From the NCBI RefSeq assembly GCF_036711975.1, contig NC_091975.1:5830501-5894500 (forward strand): 64,000 bases of DNA, read 5' to 3'. Below, piece by piece: positions 1 to 12,600 of the stretch. Position 1 is the stretch's first letter; every line of letters starts with the position of its first letter. The notes under the pieces were generated by a model that was given only the letters and a program-made list of their open reading frames with translations, had not been told where the DNA came from and did no database searches. The DNA comes from Onthophagus taurus. Taxonomy: Eukaryota; Arthropoda; Insecta; Coleoptera; Scarabaeidae. Made by a program: the position numbers and the translations under genes.

Positions 1-2716
1 ATTATATCCCAAAATAGAACACTTTCTTACAGCGTAAGTTTTTTATTTAATTTAGATTTAATTTTATTTATTTTAAATGTATTCGCTCTCCTTAAAAAAA
101 AGTTGTTTTTTGAATCACTTAGTGAAAAATCTGAAGAACCCTTCTGTGATACCTAAAGTGATTTTCGTATCGTGGCCATAAAACGGTCTCCGGTCGAAGT
201 AATAAAAGTTTACTGTCGCGTAACCATAACGTAATTATTTCCAGGCAAAAGAAAGATGGCAAAGCATGTCTGTTAAGGGCACTGTGCGAAGTCAATAGAT
301 ATCCCGAGGGAAAAGGCTCTTTCATACAGGAGATCATAAAAACCATATTCAGGTAATAAAAATATAATCTCGAAAATCAAAGTAACTACTTGAAAAAAAA
401 GGTCTCCTTGTTATTATATATACCATAATAATTTAAACAATCATATCTTCTTTCATTGTAGGAATCATAAAATAATTTATACCTTAAATTAAAGCTGAAA
501 ATGTCTTCTGTAATATAATTTATAAGAAACTGTATGTTTGATGATAAAATTTGGAGAAAGAATTTTTTGAAGAATTTGTCAAAGAAATTGGGTTGTGTTC
601 AAAAAATCATATCTCCTTTAATTGTAGGGACTACAACATGATTTATATATTAAATTAAAGCTTAAATTGTCTTCTTTAAAATGATGTATAAAAAGTTATG
701 TTGGATATAAAAATTTAGGAGAAAATAATTTTTGAAGAAATAGTTCTAAAGAAAAGTTGGGTTGGAGAATTAAATTCAATTCAAAAAAACCATATTTCCT
801 TTAAATGTAGGAGTTATAAAATGATTTATATCTTAAATTAAAGTTTAAATTATCTTCTTTATAATGATATATAAAAAGTTATATGTTTGATATAAAAATT
901 TAGGAGAAAATAAGATTTGAAGAAATAGTTGTAAAGACAAGTTGGGTTGGAGAATTAAATTCAATTCAAAAACCATATTTCCTTTAAATGTAGGAGTTAT
1001 AAAATGATTTATATCTTAAATTAAAGCTTAAATTGTCTTCTTTAAAATGATGTATAAAAAGTTATATGTTTGATATAAAAATTTTTGAGAAAATAATTTC
1101 TGAAGAAATAGTTGTAAAGACAAGTTGGGTAGGAGAATTAAATTCAATTCAAAAAACCATGTTTCCTTTAAATGTAGGAGTTATAAAATGATTTATATCT
1201 TAAATTAAAGCTTAAATTGTCTTCTTTAAAATGATGTATAAAAAGTTATATGTTTGATATAAAAATTTTGGAGAAAATAATTTCTGAAGAAATAGTTGTA
1301 AAGACAAGTTGGGTAGGAGAATTAAATTCAATTCAAAAAACCATATTTCCTTTAAATGTAGGAGTTATAAAATGATTTATATCTTAAATTAAAGCTTAAA
1401 TTGTCTTCTTTAAAATGATGTATAAAAAGTTATATGTTTGATATAAAAATTTTTGAGAAAATAATTTCTGAAGAAATAGTTGTAAAGACAAGTTGGGTAG
1501 GAGAATTAAATTCAATTCAAAAAACCATGTTTCCTTTAAATGTAGGAGTTATAAAATGATTTATATCTTAAATTAAAGCTTAAATTGTCTTCTTTAAAAT
1601 GATGTATAAAAAGTTATATGTTTGATATAAAAATTTTGGAGAAAATAATTTCTGAAGAAATAGTTGTAAAGACAAGTTGGGTAGGAGAATTAAATTCAAT
1701 TCAAAAAACCATATTTCCTTTAAATGTAGGAGTTATAAAATGATTTATATCTTAAATTAAAGTTTAAATTATCTTCTTTAAAATGATATATAAGAAATTA
1801 TATGTTTGATATAAAAATTTAGGAGAAAATAAGATTTGAAGAAATAGTTGTAAAGACAAGTTGGGTTGGAGAATTAAATTCAATTCAAAAAACCATATTT
1901 CCTTTAAATGTAGGAGTTATAAAATGATTTATATCTTAAATTAAAGTTTAAATTGTCTTCTTTAAAATGATGTATAAAAAGTTATATGTTTGATATAAAA
2001 ATTTTGGAGAAAATAATTTTTGAAGAAATAGTTGTAAAGAAAAGTTGGGTTGAAAAATTAAATTGAATTCAAAAAAACATATTTCCTTTAAATGTAGGAA
2101 TTATAAAATGATTTATATATTAAATTAAAGCTTAAATTGTCTTCTTTAAAATGATATATAAGAAATTATATGTTTGATATAAAAATTTAGGAGAAAATAA
2201 GATTTGAAGAAATAGTTGTAAAGACAAGTTGGGTTGGAGAATTAAATTCAATTCAAAAAACCATATTTCCTTTAAATGTAGGAGTTATAAAATGATTTAT
2301 ATCTTAAATTAAAGCTTAAATTGTCTTCTTTAAAATGATGTATAAAAAGTTATATGTTTGATATAACAATTTTGGAGAAAATAATTTTTGAAGAAATAGT
2401 TGTAAAGAAAAGTTGGGTTGAAAAATTAAATTGAATTCAAAAAAACATATTTCCTTTAAATATAGGAATTATAAAATGATTTATATCTTAAATTAAAGCT
2501 TAAATTGTCTTCTTTATAATGATATATAAAAAGTTATGTGTTTGATATAAAAATTTAGGAGAAAATAATTTTGAAGAATTTATTGTAACATATAAACATT
2601 TGTATTTTTTTAGGAATAAACCTAGTCATGTAGATGAAGATATAGACGAATACGATCATGCTACGTTACACGAAGAAGATTGCCGAAAAATGTATCCAAC
2701 TTGTACATACGATTAA
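1..2716 (+). CDS. DM4/DM12 family secreted protein, 3' part (5' end outside window)
   Basis: Three exons are visible: 1-33, 245-352 and 2614-2716 (stop TAA 2714-2716). Reading through the joins is continuous: LYPKIEHFLTA at the window edge, then QKKDGKACLLRALCEVN and GSFIQEIIKTIF, then the C-terminus with EEDCRKMYPTCTYD. This is the typical C-terminal DM4/DM12 domain with four cysteines in two pairs (C-x6-C and C-x5-C). The splice pattern is the same as in the two neighbouring paralogues: a break after the RRDLY-type segment and one after the IFR/VFR motif. The family is insect-specific; members usually carry a signal peptide and are probably secreted, with unknown biochemical role. The last intron (353-2613) is almost wholly tandem repeat. 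Poly(A) signals AATAAA lie at 2715-2720 and about 2736. The upstream exons are missing only because the window begins here. Confidence 0.85.
370..2600. repeat. 184-bp tandem array inside last intron of first DM4/DM12 gene
   Basis: About twelve head-to-tail copies of a 184-bp AT-rich unit. The phase marker GTAGGAGTTATAAAATG recurs at about 990, 1174, 1358, 1542 and 1726, exactly 184 bp apart. Two variants alternate in the middle of the array (CCATGTTTCC versus CCATATTTCC, and TTTTGAGAAA versus TTTTGGAGAAA), which gives a 368-bp dimeric higher-order unit. The outer copies are more diverged. The array has no open reading frame and fills nearly the whole intron, leaving the splice sites intact. 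Confidence 0.93.
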
Positions 2717-3409
2717 TAAAAATTGAAATGTAAAAAATAAAATGTTTCATTCCAAATTCCTGAATATTCTCTAATCAATCATTCAATTTGCAATTTAATC
2801 GAGATCCTCGTCTCGATTCGTTAGGTTTGTATTGGAGTTGGGAATTGATGCGTTACGAGAGTTAGAGTCAAGTGAAAATTGGTGTACGTATTGATTAAAA
2901 CTGGAAATATACGATAGTATCCATCAAGCGAAATGGATTTGGATTTATTTTTCTCTTTTTTTTTGTAATTTTCTTTTTAATTCAATTTTGCGAGGAAAAT
3001 TTTTGTTCGATTGAAAAATGTCGAGATTAACTTGGATTAAGTAAATCTAATTCCGTCCGATATAGGTATGTGCATATATTTTCATTTTGATATGGGAACG
3101 TTAAACTGTATAAATCATAATATAAAATTTATGACTCTCGCCGGTAACGCGTTTCGTTTAACATTTACCCTAAAACTGTTCGCAAATGCGAAACCGGAAA
3201 TTGATCGAAATGGACTCTGATTATTTATTATTATTGCACAACCCAACTTTATATCGCGTGGCTTTACAAGTTATTTAATTACATTTTCCCTCTAAAACTT
3301 ATCCTGTAAATTATCATTAAAATTGTGTTATCTAAAATTATGTTAGAAATTAAATTAAAAAGTCAACGTTTTTTGCGGATTTATTTTTTGCATTCTATAT
3401 TAATCTAAA
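2717..3409. other. Intergenic, no gene seen
   Basis: AT-rich spacer between the convergent 3' ends of the first (+) and second (-) DM4/DM12 genes. It should contain both 3' UTRs; I see no further coding potential. Confidence 0.6.
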
Positions 3410-4447
3410 TCAAATTACTTCCCATATTGAGAAATCGCAGGGATATAATTCCGAACAACTCATTGGATTTTTTGTTGCTTTATCGTAAATATCGTTTTCT
3501 TCGTTATGACTTGGTCCAAACCTGCAATAATTAAAATCAAATAACCAAGAATTCTTTTAATTAAAAACTAATATTTACCTAAAAACTGCTTTTAAAATTT
3601 CTTCTGTAAACGTTCCTTTTCTGTTAGCAACTTCATCGTTAATTTCACAAATTGCTTTTAAAACACAAGATTTTCCATCCTTTTTTTGTCTAAAATTATT
3701 TCATACAATCTCAATTAGCTCAAAAATTAATTAAATACATACGCGTTTAAAAACTTTTCGAGTTTTTTAAACAAATCTCTTCTTGTTCTTCTATGATGAT
3801 GTCCATAAACGGGGTTAATATAAGTCGTAATGGGGCGATTATAACTTTTATTGTTATAAACTCGATTAATTTTTGGGTTATTATTTAAAACGTAATATTT
3901 TCTTCTTAAACTTTGTTGATAAGACGGCGAATTTTTTAAAAAATTGTTATAATAGCCATTGTTAAAATTAAAATTTGGTTTAAATCCCATAAAATTTGGA
4001 ACTTTTGGTCGATTCAACCCCATTGAGTATTTCTCGTACGGCTCATTATGCCAAAATTCGGTGTTATAAGTAGATTTTAATGGGGTAAATTTCGTTTTTT
4101 GGGTATCAATTCGATTACTTGGTACTTTATAAAACTTTTTACTAAAAAACCCGTTCTTAAACTCTTCAATCGTCGATGGTAACATCCAAGCCAAAGCGGC
4201 TGTTGTTGCAAAGACGAATATTGTTTTTGAATAAGAAATTGGAACAGTAAAATCGTAAACTGCCAAAAAAATTAATCATAATAAAATTATAAAGAGAATA
4301 ACCGTTAAAGTACAAACCTAATTGCAAAGAACTTCCCTCTGGAAATAAGAGATACCTTCTTTTTCTCGATAAAACCGTGTCTGTTTGATTTAATCCCAAA
4401 GAAAATCCGTTTAAAACTAACAACATCAACACTGAAACGTTCTTCAT
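3410..4447 (-). CDS. DM4/DM12 family secreted protein, long-linker paralogue
   Basis: Four minus-strand exons: 4318-4447, 3743-4259, 3579-3689 and 3410-3521, giving 289 residues. The start ATG at 4447 opens a hydrophobic signal peptide (MKNVSVLMLLVLNGFSLGL), followed by RKRRYLLFPEGSSLQL, the canonical family N-terminal motif. Exon 2 encodes another hydrophobic stretch (ISYSKTIFVFATTAALAWML), then an unusually long Asn/Tyr/Lys-rich linker of about 110 residues, then HHHRRTRRDLFKKLEKFLNA. Exons 3 and 4 make the C-terminal domain with paired cysteines (GKSCVLKAICE and SCSELYPC). The RKRR and RRTRR stretches are plausible furin-type sites, which is my inference. The gene is convergent with the first paralogue and divergent from the third. 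The molecular function of the family is not established. Confidence 0.87.
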
Positions 4448-7370
4448 ATTTACAACTCAACTAAAAATGATTGTTGTTGGTACAGGATTCTAGTCCAGCG
4501 ATGATGCGGTGTTAATTACCAGAACTGTTAACTCAGCGAAGGAAAAATTTTATATTTTTCCCGCTCCCGATTTGCATTGTTTAATTTGCCTAATTCTTAT
4601 ATATTAATTTGCGCTTAATTAAAAAATATCCGTTATTATTTAAACTAGTTGTTATCGACGAAAAAAAGACCTTCTAAAATTCCAAATTGAATAGGTCAGA
4701 GGATCGCTAATCTAACCAAGAATCTCATTTCGTGTAACGAAATTAGTTACCGAAAGATCCTATCGAAATAAATCTTGAGAAAAGCTCGTTACCGTTCTCT
4801 ATCCAATCGTTTTCCTTTTTATCCTAACGATATCATCTCGATTAAATCAAGTTTATCGGTTAACAAGATCCAAACACAATAATACTATAATTGCAACCGA
4901 GAATTTATTTAAAACCAAATTTACAAAATGATGGATTGAAATGGAGATATGATACGAATAAAAAAAATCGGTTAAAATCTCATTTACCCCCAACGCGCCA
5001 CAAATCTGTTTTAGTCGATTCCACGATATTCTCCCCTTCTAAACAATTTTTCATCGACGAGGAGAAAAAATCGATTCTGCAAACGAAGCAACATTCATAT
5101 TTACAACTTAGATAATAAATTTCATTTTTATCGGCATCCATTATTCTTTAATACGGCATAAATTGCACCACGTGTTATATTTACTATGGGATAAAACGTT
5201 CGGTAATAATGTGAGTATTGAAGTGTAAATGAGAAATTTGAAATATTTTAATGCAGAAGTATGTCAGAAGTGTTAAATTATCTTCAACCAATATCTAATC
5301 AAAGTCAACCCAACCCTAAAGCAACATCTATTCGCCTCTAAGCAATAGATAGTCTTCTGCAAAGAGGAAGTAGTTTTATATTGGCAGGTGCTAGTTTTCC
5401 TAGCAGTATACAGTCATGTTCTAATAATACTTATTCTTCTGCAAGCCGGATTTGCGGATTAAGTAACATCTAATCAGCTGTTTGCAAAACTCTTCTGCAA
5501 GCAGAAAGCAGGCTTCTATTATCTATTAGTAATTTTCTTAGCAGTATCTAATCTTCTGACAACTGTTTATAATCTTCTGCATACATTAACTAAGACTACC
5601 AGCAAAGTTATTCTTTGTATAGTTCCCATAAAAAATGTTGCACCATATTTGTTACTCCTCCAAGATGATCATAAACTTTTTTTTTAAATGACGCTTGCTG
5701 ATAATGATTAATATCGGAAATACGTCGAGTTAATATAAAATAATAGTCACAATTTTTTTGTAATTTCACTAAAAAATATCTACTGTAAATTGCAATGTAT
5801 ACGATGTGAACGAAAAGGAAGCTGAAGATGAAGCTGTACGTCCCGTTTATCTCTCAGCGAAGGCGATATTTTATAATCAGGCGGGCGCCGACTTTCTGTC
5901 TCATTGGTTTATCGACTAGCGGAGACACGTTCACTCGTCTCACTTCCTCTAACTTAAAATATCTCATCCTTTCCATCCCTCGTAGTACCCCACGTTATCA
6001 ACGTCATAGTGGAGCGCCTGCATAAATATATTGGTGACCCGGAAGGACGCGGTTTGCTTTATAAACATGGAAAGTTTGTGTTTCCATCGCATTTTTATAC
6101 ATTTTCGGGATAAAATTTAATTTTAATAACACATCAAATTATGGTTTGGACGTCAATTCAGGTAAATATTGAAGTTAATCATATCAATACATGTAAATAG
6201 GCTATTTCAAAAGTCCGGGTTTTGCTTACCTAAACAATTATTTTAAATGCCAATAACAAAATTTGCGTATAATGACATATATCGATCGTTAGCACATTCA
6301 GCACATTTGATTCGAAATGCTCGGTTTCAACTTTCATTCAAATGAGACCGTCCTCAGGCACCGGATGTCGGTTACTTCCGTAGACGGGCGATATTCTATT
6401 GAAGTAAAGGGGTTGTATAGGGGGGTTGGAGAATTTGCCGGGGAGAAAAAAAAGGATCGAAACGCAGCAAGTTTTCAATGCGACGTGTTCCGATGAAAAA
6501 AAGCGTAGTTTATTAAGAAGAAATGAATAATTTCAAAGACATAATTTATGAAATTTTCTATTTTAGCTTCTTAACATCTCGTACATACAACGAAAACCCA
6601 TACTTTTCGCACGTTTTCAACGATCGATTTCCTGTACGCGCTCGAGATGTATTATGCTAGTAGGTTATGCAGCCGTTACGTACCATTTATCACACATTAT
6701 GCTCTGGTTTTGATGGAAACTCATTCACTTTTTTTTTTGATTTTGAGTGACTCAGTTTTTGGGGTTATACACTTTAAAATAAAATAAATTGCTTTGTTGA
6801 ATAAGATTTAGGTACAATGTAGAATATGTTTTGTATTCAGCTCTTTATTATAACTTGTATGGGAAGAGTAACTCTATGTAAATGAGTTAACAAATTAGAA
6901 ACTTTTAATAGACTTTGGGAGACGTACATAGTTGGAAATGTTCCTAAACCAACCGTGGTTCTAGAAACACTGTACGGGAGCACAAAATAATTGTTAATTG
7001 ATTAGTTCTGCGCTCGGGAGAAGAACTTGTCCCGAACACGGCCGGCAAAGTAATTAAACTGGGGAATTAAAGGCAACGGGTTATAAATGAATTGGTGCCG
7101 GATTGTTTCGGAAAGTTTGCAACTTCCGTTCTGGGTCGACTAAGGTAAAACCGCGGTAATTATTACTTTTACCGTACTTTTCTTTTTTAAGTATTATTCA
7201 AATTAATTAATAAAAGAAACAGTTAAACGTAACACTAATTTTAGAATCCGTTAAACGTTAAATTCTTACTAAGTGAGTTATCAATTTACACCTTGGTGTA
7301 AAGCTTGAGAGGTGTTTAAACTCGGTTATATTTTTTTTTAAATCCAAATATTACACATCGCCCGTTTCAC
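4448..7370. other. Intergenic region between divergent DM4/DM12 genes
   Basis: The outer edges should hold the promoters of both flanking genes; an AT-rich TATATT stretch lies at 7327-7340, before the third paralogue. Around 5300-5620 the sequence is loosely repetitive, with recurring CTTCTGCA and AGCAGTAT words but no clean period. An open frame at 4891-5115 has no recognisable homologue and no Met start. The stretch 6030-6060 contains a possible retroelement primer-binding-like motif (see findings). No convincing gene is present. Confidence 0.5.
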
Positions 7371-8577
7371 ATGGAGAGGATAATATTTATAGTTTTATCG
7401 ATGGGGATTTTTATGACCTTAGGCCTACAGGAAAGGTCTAGAAATAAGGACGACGTCTTGTCTCGTCGTAAAAGATACGTAGTGTTCCCTGAAGGATCCA
7501 CCCTGTCGGTGAGTTATTTAATATCCCTTAATAGATTTCCTTTCGCGTTTTGGCCCTTATCTACAAACGCCAGAAAGCCGCGTACGAGCAAATTTATCCA
7601 GTATCCCGAACTTTAATAATCCCGACTTGAATTAATTTCGACCTTACGGGGTCGATGTTTGAGTTGGCAAAGTTCGTTTGGCTTTCAGGTGGCCATATGC
7701 ATGACTGCGCAAACGATTTTACCAGAGCAAATCTTCACCGAAGGTCTCAACTGGGGTATTTCCTATGAGTTACCGAATGACACCTCATCGATTAAACAAT
7801 TTTTTAAACCAAAACCCGTTTTGCAAAGAAGACATCGAAGAGATTTGTATCAAAAAATGGAGGTTATTATGAACTCGTAAGGAAAAGAAGATTTCTGTAG
7901 AGGTGTCATATTTAACTCGTAGCCTTTTTTAGCATGGGTTTCGATGGTCGTTCTTGTATCTTGAAAGCATTGTGCGAGACTACTAGAAAGCTTATGCCCC
8001 GAGGTAACACCATTGTGGAAGAACTCTTGAGGATCGTTTTCAGGTACAAAAATTTCCCCTTTTGTAATATTGTAATAAATCGAAGCTACTTTAAAAGAGA
8101 CCCTTTGAGTTTAGATAAGGGAATAAGAAGAAGTGGGTTCAAAAAAGGGGGGAATAAGTTAATAAAAATTCTTTAAGTCTCGATATCAATTTGCCGGATA
8201 CGTCTGTGAGAGTTATGAGCCAATCTCGCTGCAAACACGGCCGGGGCGTATCTCTTATAATTTATCAGTGCTATAAGTTCTCGGAGAATTCCGTGATTAA
8301 CTACGCGCTTAAAATAGCTGGCTAAAAACGTTCGAGTTTCGTGGTTGTTCTCTCCCCAAATTTCAACGGGAGTTCTACTCGCATAGTTGGAATTTAATCC
8401 TCACGTTGCAGATTTCCCCAACAGCATCTGCTGAATTCTGAACCCGAGGATCATCGCATCTACCACTGGGCTTATCGAATGGGGAAAGACTCCGCGAAGG
8501 AGTGCACCGACATGTTTCCAGGATGCACCTTTTCTTTGATCGACATGGCACTCGGAGAGTATTCCAGTTACTTTTAG
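7371..8577 (+). CDS. DM4/DM12 family secreted protein
   Basis: Four exons: 7371-7508, 7689-7876, 7933-8043 and 8412-8577, giving 200 residues. The ATG at 7371 starts a signal peptide (MERIIFIVLSMGIFMTLGL), followed by SRRKRYVVFPEGSTLSVAIC. Exon 2 ends with RRHRRDLYQKMEVIMN, exon 3 carries DGRSCILKALCE and LLRIVFR, and exon 4 carries KECTDMFPGC and ends with EYSSYF and TAG. Every landmark of the family is present and the exon boundaries fall at the same places as in the two other copies, so the three are tandem-duplication paralogues. The linker between the N-terminal motif and RRDLY is short here, unlike the minus-strand copy. A poly(A) signal AATAAA follows directly, at about 8583. The role is probably extracellular but unknown. 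Confidence 0.88.
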
Positions 8578-9344
8578 AGACTTAATAAAATTGCTTTAAA
8601 ATAAACTTTTTTATTTCACCCCAAAACAAAGATCCATCACATTCTGTAACATTTTCGTAAAATATTCACCATTTTAAATAATAAATAACCTGAAACATTT
8701 TGACGTACCGAACAGCACTTGAGATCACTTGAGATCACTTGCGATCACTTGAGCTACTTGAAAAGGCCTCGTTTTCTTATTAAATATTAACGGAATGTTG
8801 GTTGCAACTCAAGATGCATTACTTTATCTCAAACTTAAATTTTTGAGTGATACGAATCAACTCGAGACGAATTTATCCAATTTGTGAGGGAAATAGTGTT
8901 TACTTAAAGTGGCTTCTTCGCGTGTGGGTTAAAATCGACCGTTTTCTCGTTATATCGCGCTCGAGCCTGGTTTCCCTTTATAATTTATACTTTATGGTAA
9001 ATAGTCTACCGGAACGGGGTACGAAACGAAATTGGGGCGCAACCTTCGACCTGCAAACCCTAATCTTGCCGCATCCCTCCGGTAAAAGTTTGAAAACACT
9101 AAAGCTTTTATAGCGGGAAGTGTGGAAAAGTTCATTTACGTGTTTGATTATGCATGTGGTAATCGAAAACTATAAAATTATAATTTTATTCGAGGTAAAT
9201 ATTAAATTGAAGTACCTTTAATTTTAATTTTTAATAAATTAATTGTGACACAAATTCGCCACCAAACAAAGGATACATAGATATCTCCGAACACAAACTT
9301 GTACCAACCCGACTAATTTCAACCATGTAAACGTTTCGTTTGTT
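8578..9344. other. Intergenic; one short decamer repeat, otherwise nothing seen
   Basis: Spacer between the third DM4/DM12 gene and the presumed receptor transcription unit. The only structured element is the decamer repeat at 8716-8760. An open frame at 8847-9113 lacks any recognisable motif. Confidence 0.5.
8716..8760. repeat. Decamer microrepeat, about 4.5 copies
   Basis: Four adjacent 10-bp copies of CACTTGAGAT (two exact, one CACTTGCGAT, one CACTTGAGCT) followed by a partial copy. No function is evident. Confidence 0.85.
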
Positions 9345-9651
9345 GTATTAAGAGTGTGGTCCATCCTCAGGGCTTATCACCCCGGAACGGTGTCGGGCGC
9401 AAGGTTTTTCCGCAATGTCCCACCCGAACGTTAGGTATTGACTTTCCAAGTTTCGCCGCGCGATCGTGGCGCCCTCCTCGGCAACGGGAGCGCCAAAAGA
9501 CGGATGCTGCACCCAGTAGCTAGGCATGTTCCAACCTGCGCGGACGCAAGTTCTGCGAACGACCACCGTTCTGTGATACGGTTCAAGCGATGGACGAACA
9601 AGCGGTTTTCTGCTCGATGACGAGACCGCTTTTGACATAAACATGTAACAG
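9345..9651 (+). other. Candidate non-coding 5' exon / promoter-proximal region of the nicotinic receptor gene
   Basis: About 300 bp strikingly richer in G, C and CpG than the surrounding DNA, ending in a consensus splice donor (AACAG|GTGAGT at 9651/9652). A good acceptor (TCGTTGTATTAG at about 12804-12815) lies 19 bp before the receptor start codon. This fits a 5' UTR exon spliced to coding exon 1. Open frames on both strands here (9348-9644 minus, 9438-9620 plus) look like by-products of high GC content. The transcription start cannot be placed from sequence. Confidence 0.4.
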
Positions 9652-12600
9652 GTGAGTCTAATCTTTATATTGAACCGGTTCGAACTTGCATTATTTGGCG
9701 GTTTATGTTAAGTTTTGCCAGAAAATGATCGCGGGTTGGGAAAGGGCGTGCACGTTCCCTTGTTTTTAAACCGTAAACTTAAATAAATTATTATACCATT
9801 TAGAAATTGATAAAATTAAATTTTGTATCAAACTTTTTTTATTTATCAATTTTTGAAATCACCGTTGCTTATTAAATACTCGACACATTCAATCCAGTTA
9901 CAATCAATCTTCTACACTCCGATGATTTTTCACGACAAATATGAAAGATGAGCCACGATCTGTCTCAATAAATTTTATATTTCCCTTAGATTTCTTTTTG
10001 TATATAACATTTAATGTTACACCCTCGGTGGTTGCGTTGTGTTTTACGTCGACCCTTTATATCTCGCTTTATTATTGTAGGGATACCGCTTTATAAACCC
10101 ATAAAAATATTTACGCCCCGTTAATTACTATACATTTTCTGTGATGATTATACTTTTATGTGCGATTTATTTAAAAGTTAAATTCTAAAGCTGTTTGCGC
10201 ATCGAAATTGTTTCATAAATACTTCAAAGAATACAAAACAAAAGTTTTCGTTGGGTTGAAAACCTTATCTAAATATTTAACGATTAATTACAGTCGACCC
10301 CTTGAAAGAAGATAAGAAGTAATATTCATCCAGGCACATTATTCTAGAGACCCCCTCGGGGGGGTTCGAATTAGGTTATAAACTGGTCGCCGTCGGGGGA
10401 GTCAACCCGAAAAAGGCGAAGATGAGAGAAAGCGAAAGAAATCTCCGAAATTTAAATTTTAAATTAACCGACGGACGGTTGTTGTATACGAATACGTTGG
10501 GAGGCGCTCGATAAAATTAAACGGACGTTTGACATTAACCCGGAGCTCTTGTTTAACTTCGAGTGCACTCAGGGGTTGCCGCGATCGTTATTTTAAGGGT
10601 TTCCATCTGTTTGGGCTTAACGTTCGACGTGAAACGAAACGGAGGCGGTAAAATAGAAAAAAGAACCGTCACCGGCGCCTCCACCATTTCTGCTCCGTCA
10701 AATTAACCCAGCGTTTACGGGCGGATGCCACTACCGGATGCCAACCGGGGGGTTCTCGCCGTTCCAAAAGGAAATTGATTCATCACGATACCGTCATCAC
10801 GTCCGTTGATCGGCATTTAACCGGTTCACTTACACCGGATGTTAACACCAACAGGTTGTTTCAAAATAATTACACCTAAATTTAAAATTTCTTCTAATTT
10901 ACATCTACATCTAAATTAACCACTTAATCTTAAACGAGAATACACCAACACCCCTAGGGATCCATATCAGCTCAATTAATAACTAACGAGCTCCAAATAT
11001 ACTATAGATTGAATATTAATTGGCTCCATGTTTAAATTAAACTTTAAAAGCAACTCGGTTTTCGATCGAAAAGGCAACAACGAGAACATTAAATTAAAAC
11101 AAGCTGGGAGAAGGGTTTCTGATTTAAGCCAATTTTTGATTAGGTGTATCTCATCGTTTTTTTTTCTTTGTCTCATTTTTCGTCTTTGCTTTTCGAAGGG
11201 TACCGGATTGAGATCATCGATTTCTTGAACATCCGGCGACGAGAAAAACTACGAAAACTTTGCCCTCCGATATGAACTTGGGGACGGCCGAAAATAACGA
11301 ACCGGGGTTTTGATAATATAAGACTATAAGTTTATGATCTTCCCCAATTGGTTGGAAATCCGCAAAGAAAACAACTCCCCAAAATAAAATAATAGGAGAT
11401 TCGTAAACAATAACATCATATTTCGTTGAAAAAATTTATCGCAGACGCCTTCAACAAACTCCTTTTTCAACACCATCCCGCATCCGTGAAAAATCAATAG
11501 GGAAAAGAAAAAGCCCTCCGCGCCCAACGAGTCCAGTCTTCTTCACGTCCCCTTTGTTTACTCTTAAGGTTACGCTGCGAAACCCCGCCCATCTTCTAAC
11601 GAAACCTAACAGCAACAACGACGAAAAAAAAAGAAAAGGATGCTTTTAGTTCAACGATGTGTACAATGTTTGGAAATTTTTGACACAACCCAATTTAGAT
11701 GAGTAATCAAAACTGATTTTTCAATCAAATATAACTTGAAATATTTAATTTCAAACCTATAAGCTTCTTATTGATTTAAAAGATAAAGCTTAAGATTAAG
11801 CTAAGTAAGCTTTGGTGTTTGTGGTGGTAAAACGAGGTTGGTAAATGCTTTCTCTCATCTCTAAGGGAAAGTGTGTGTAGTCCTAAGTTGTTGTAAATTT
11901 AATGCACTGGATTTCTGTGTTCGGTGATTTAAGCACTTAACCAAATTTCCACCTATGTAAGTGTTGACACAATAAAACATTATAACAAAATAACTAATTT
12001 ATAGCTTTCACAATAATATAGACTTGCTTAGTATAACTGAACAAAGATGAACCGAGCACTGACAGAAACTCACCAGTCTCAAAATTAGGAATGACTCCAA
12101 ATAAGTTCTCAAGGGTCTAAAATAAAGGAACACCATAAACAATCTTAGCCTAGTCTCGACTACTGCTAAGTTCAAAGCTGGATGAGTTTCTTTTATTCCA
12201 GACACCCTATTTCTGAGCAGAAATTTGCGAGCAGATGTATCAGTTAACTGACACCAAGCTTTGAAACGTCTTCTGAAACGAGATATTCCCCTTGGAATAT
12301 CTTGGAATAACTTGGAAGCATTAATAGGGTTGGTAATTATCACCATGCATCTTGGAGATCAACTTTTCAGCAATGGAGACGAAGGTCATTAACAGAAGAG
12401 CCTTTCTTTTTCCATGAACACTTCAGTTTGGTCAGAAACAAAACTGGAAATGTGATCACCATGCAATTTAACCCAAAGTAGCTTTGAATGACAAAACTCG
12501 TCGCTCTGTGTATTGCCTGCCCATATCATACGGAATCTAGTCCTTTAGCCACGCAAAAAAAGTAAAGATGCGCCGAGGGCTGTTTTGACTAATCCAATCG

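Noticed and set aside
4891-5115. 74-codon plus frame between DM4/DM12 genes
   Set aside because: Begins with a non-ATG codon, no known motif and no flanking exons; possibly chance.
8847-9113. 88-codon plus frame after the third DM4/DM12 gene
   Set aside because: No family resemblance, no splice-supported neighbours and no signal peptide.
9348-9644. 98-codon minus frame and overlapping 60-codon plus frame
   Set aside because: Both lie in a CpG-rich patch where stops are rare; no recognisable motif. The patch is better explained as a non-coding 5' exon or promoter of the receptor.
12008-12346. 112-codon minus frame in the presumed first receptor intron
   Set aside because: No domain, signal or splice context I can recognise; could be an old repeat relic, but nothing specific supports it.
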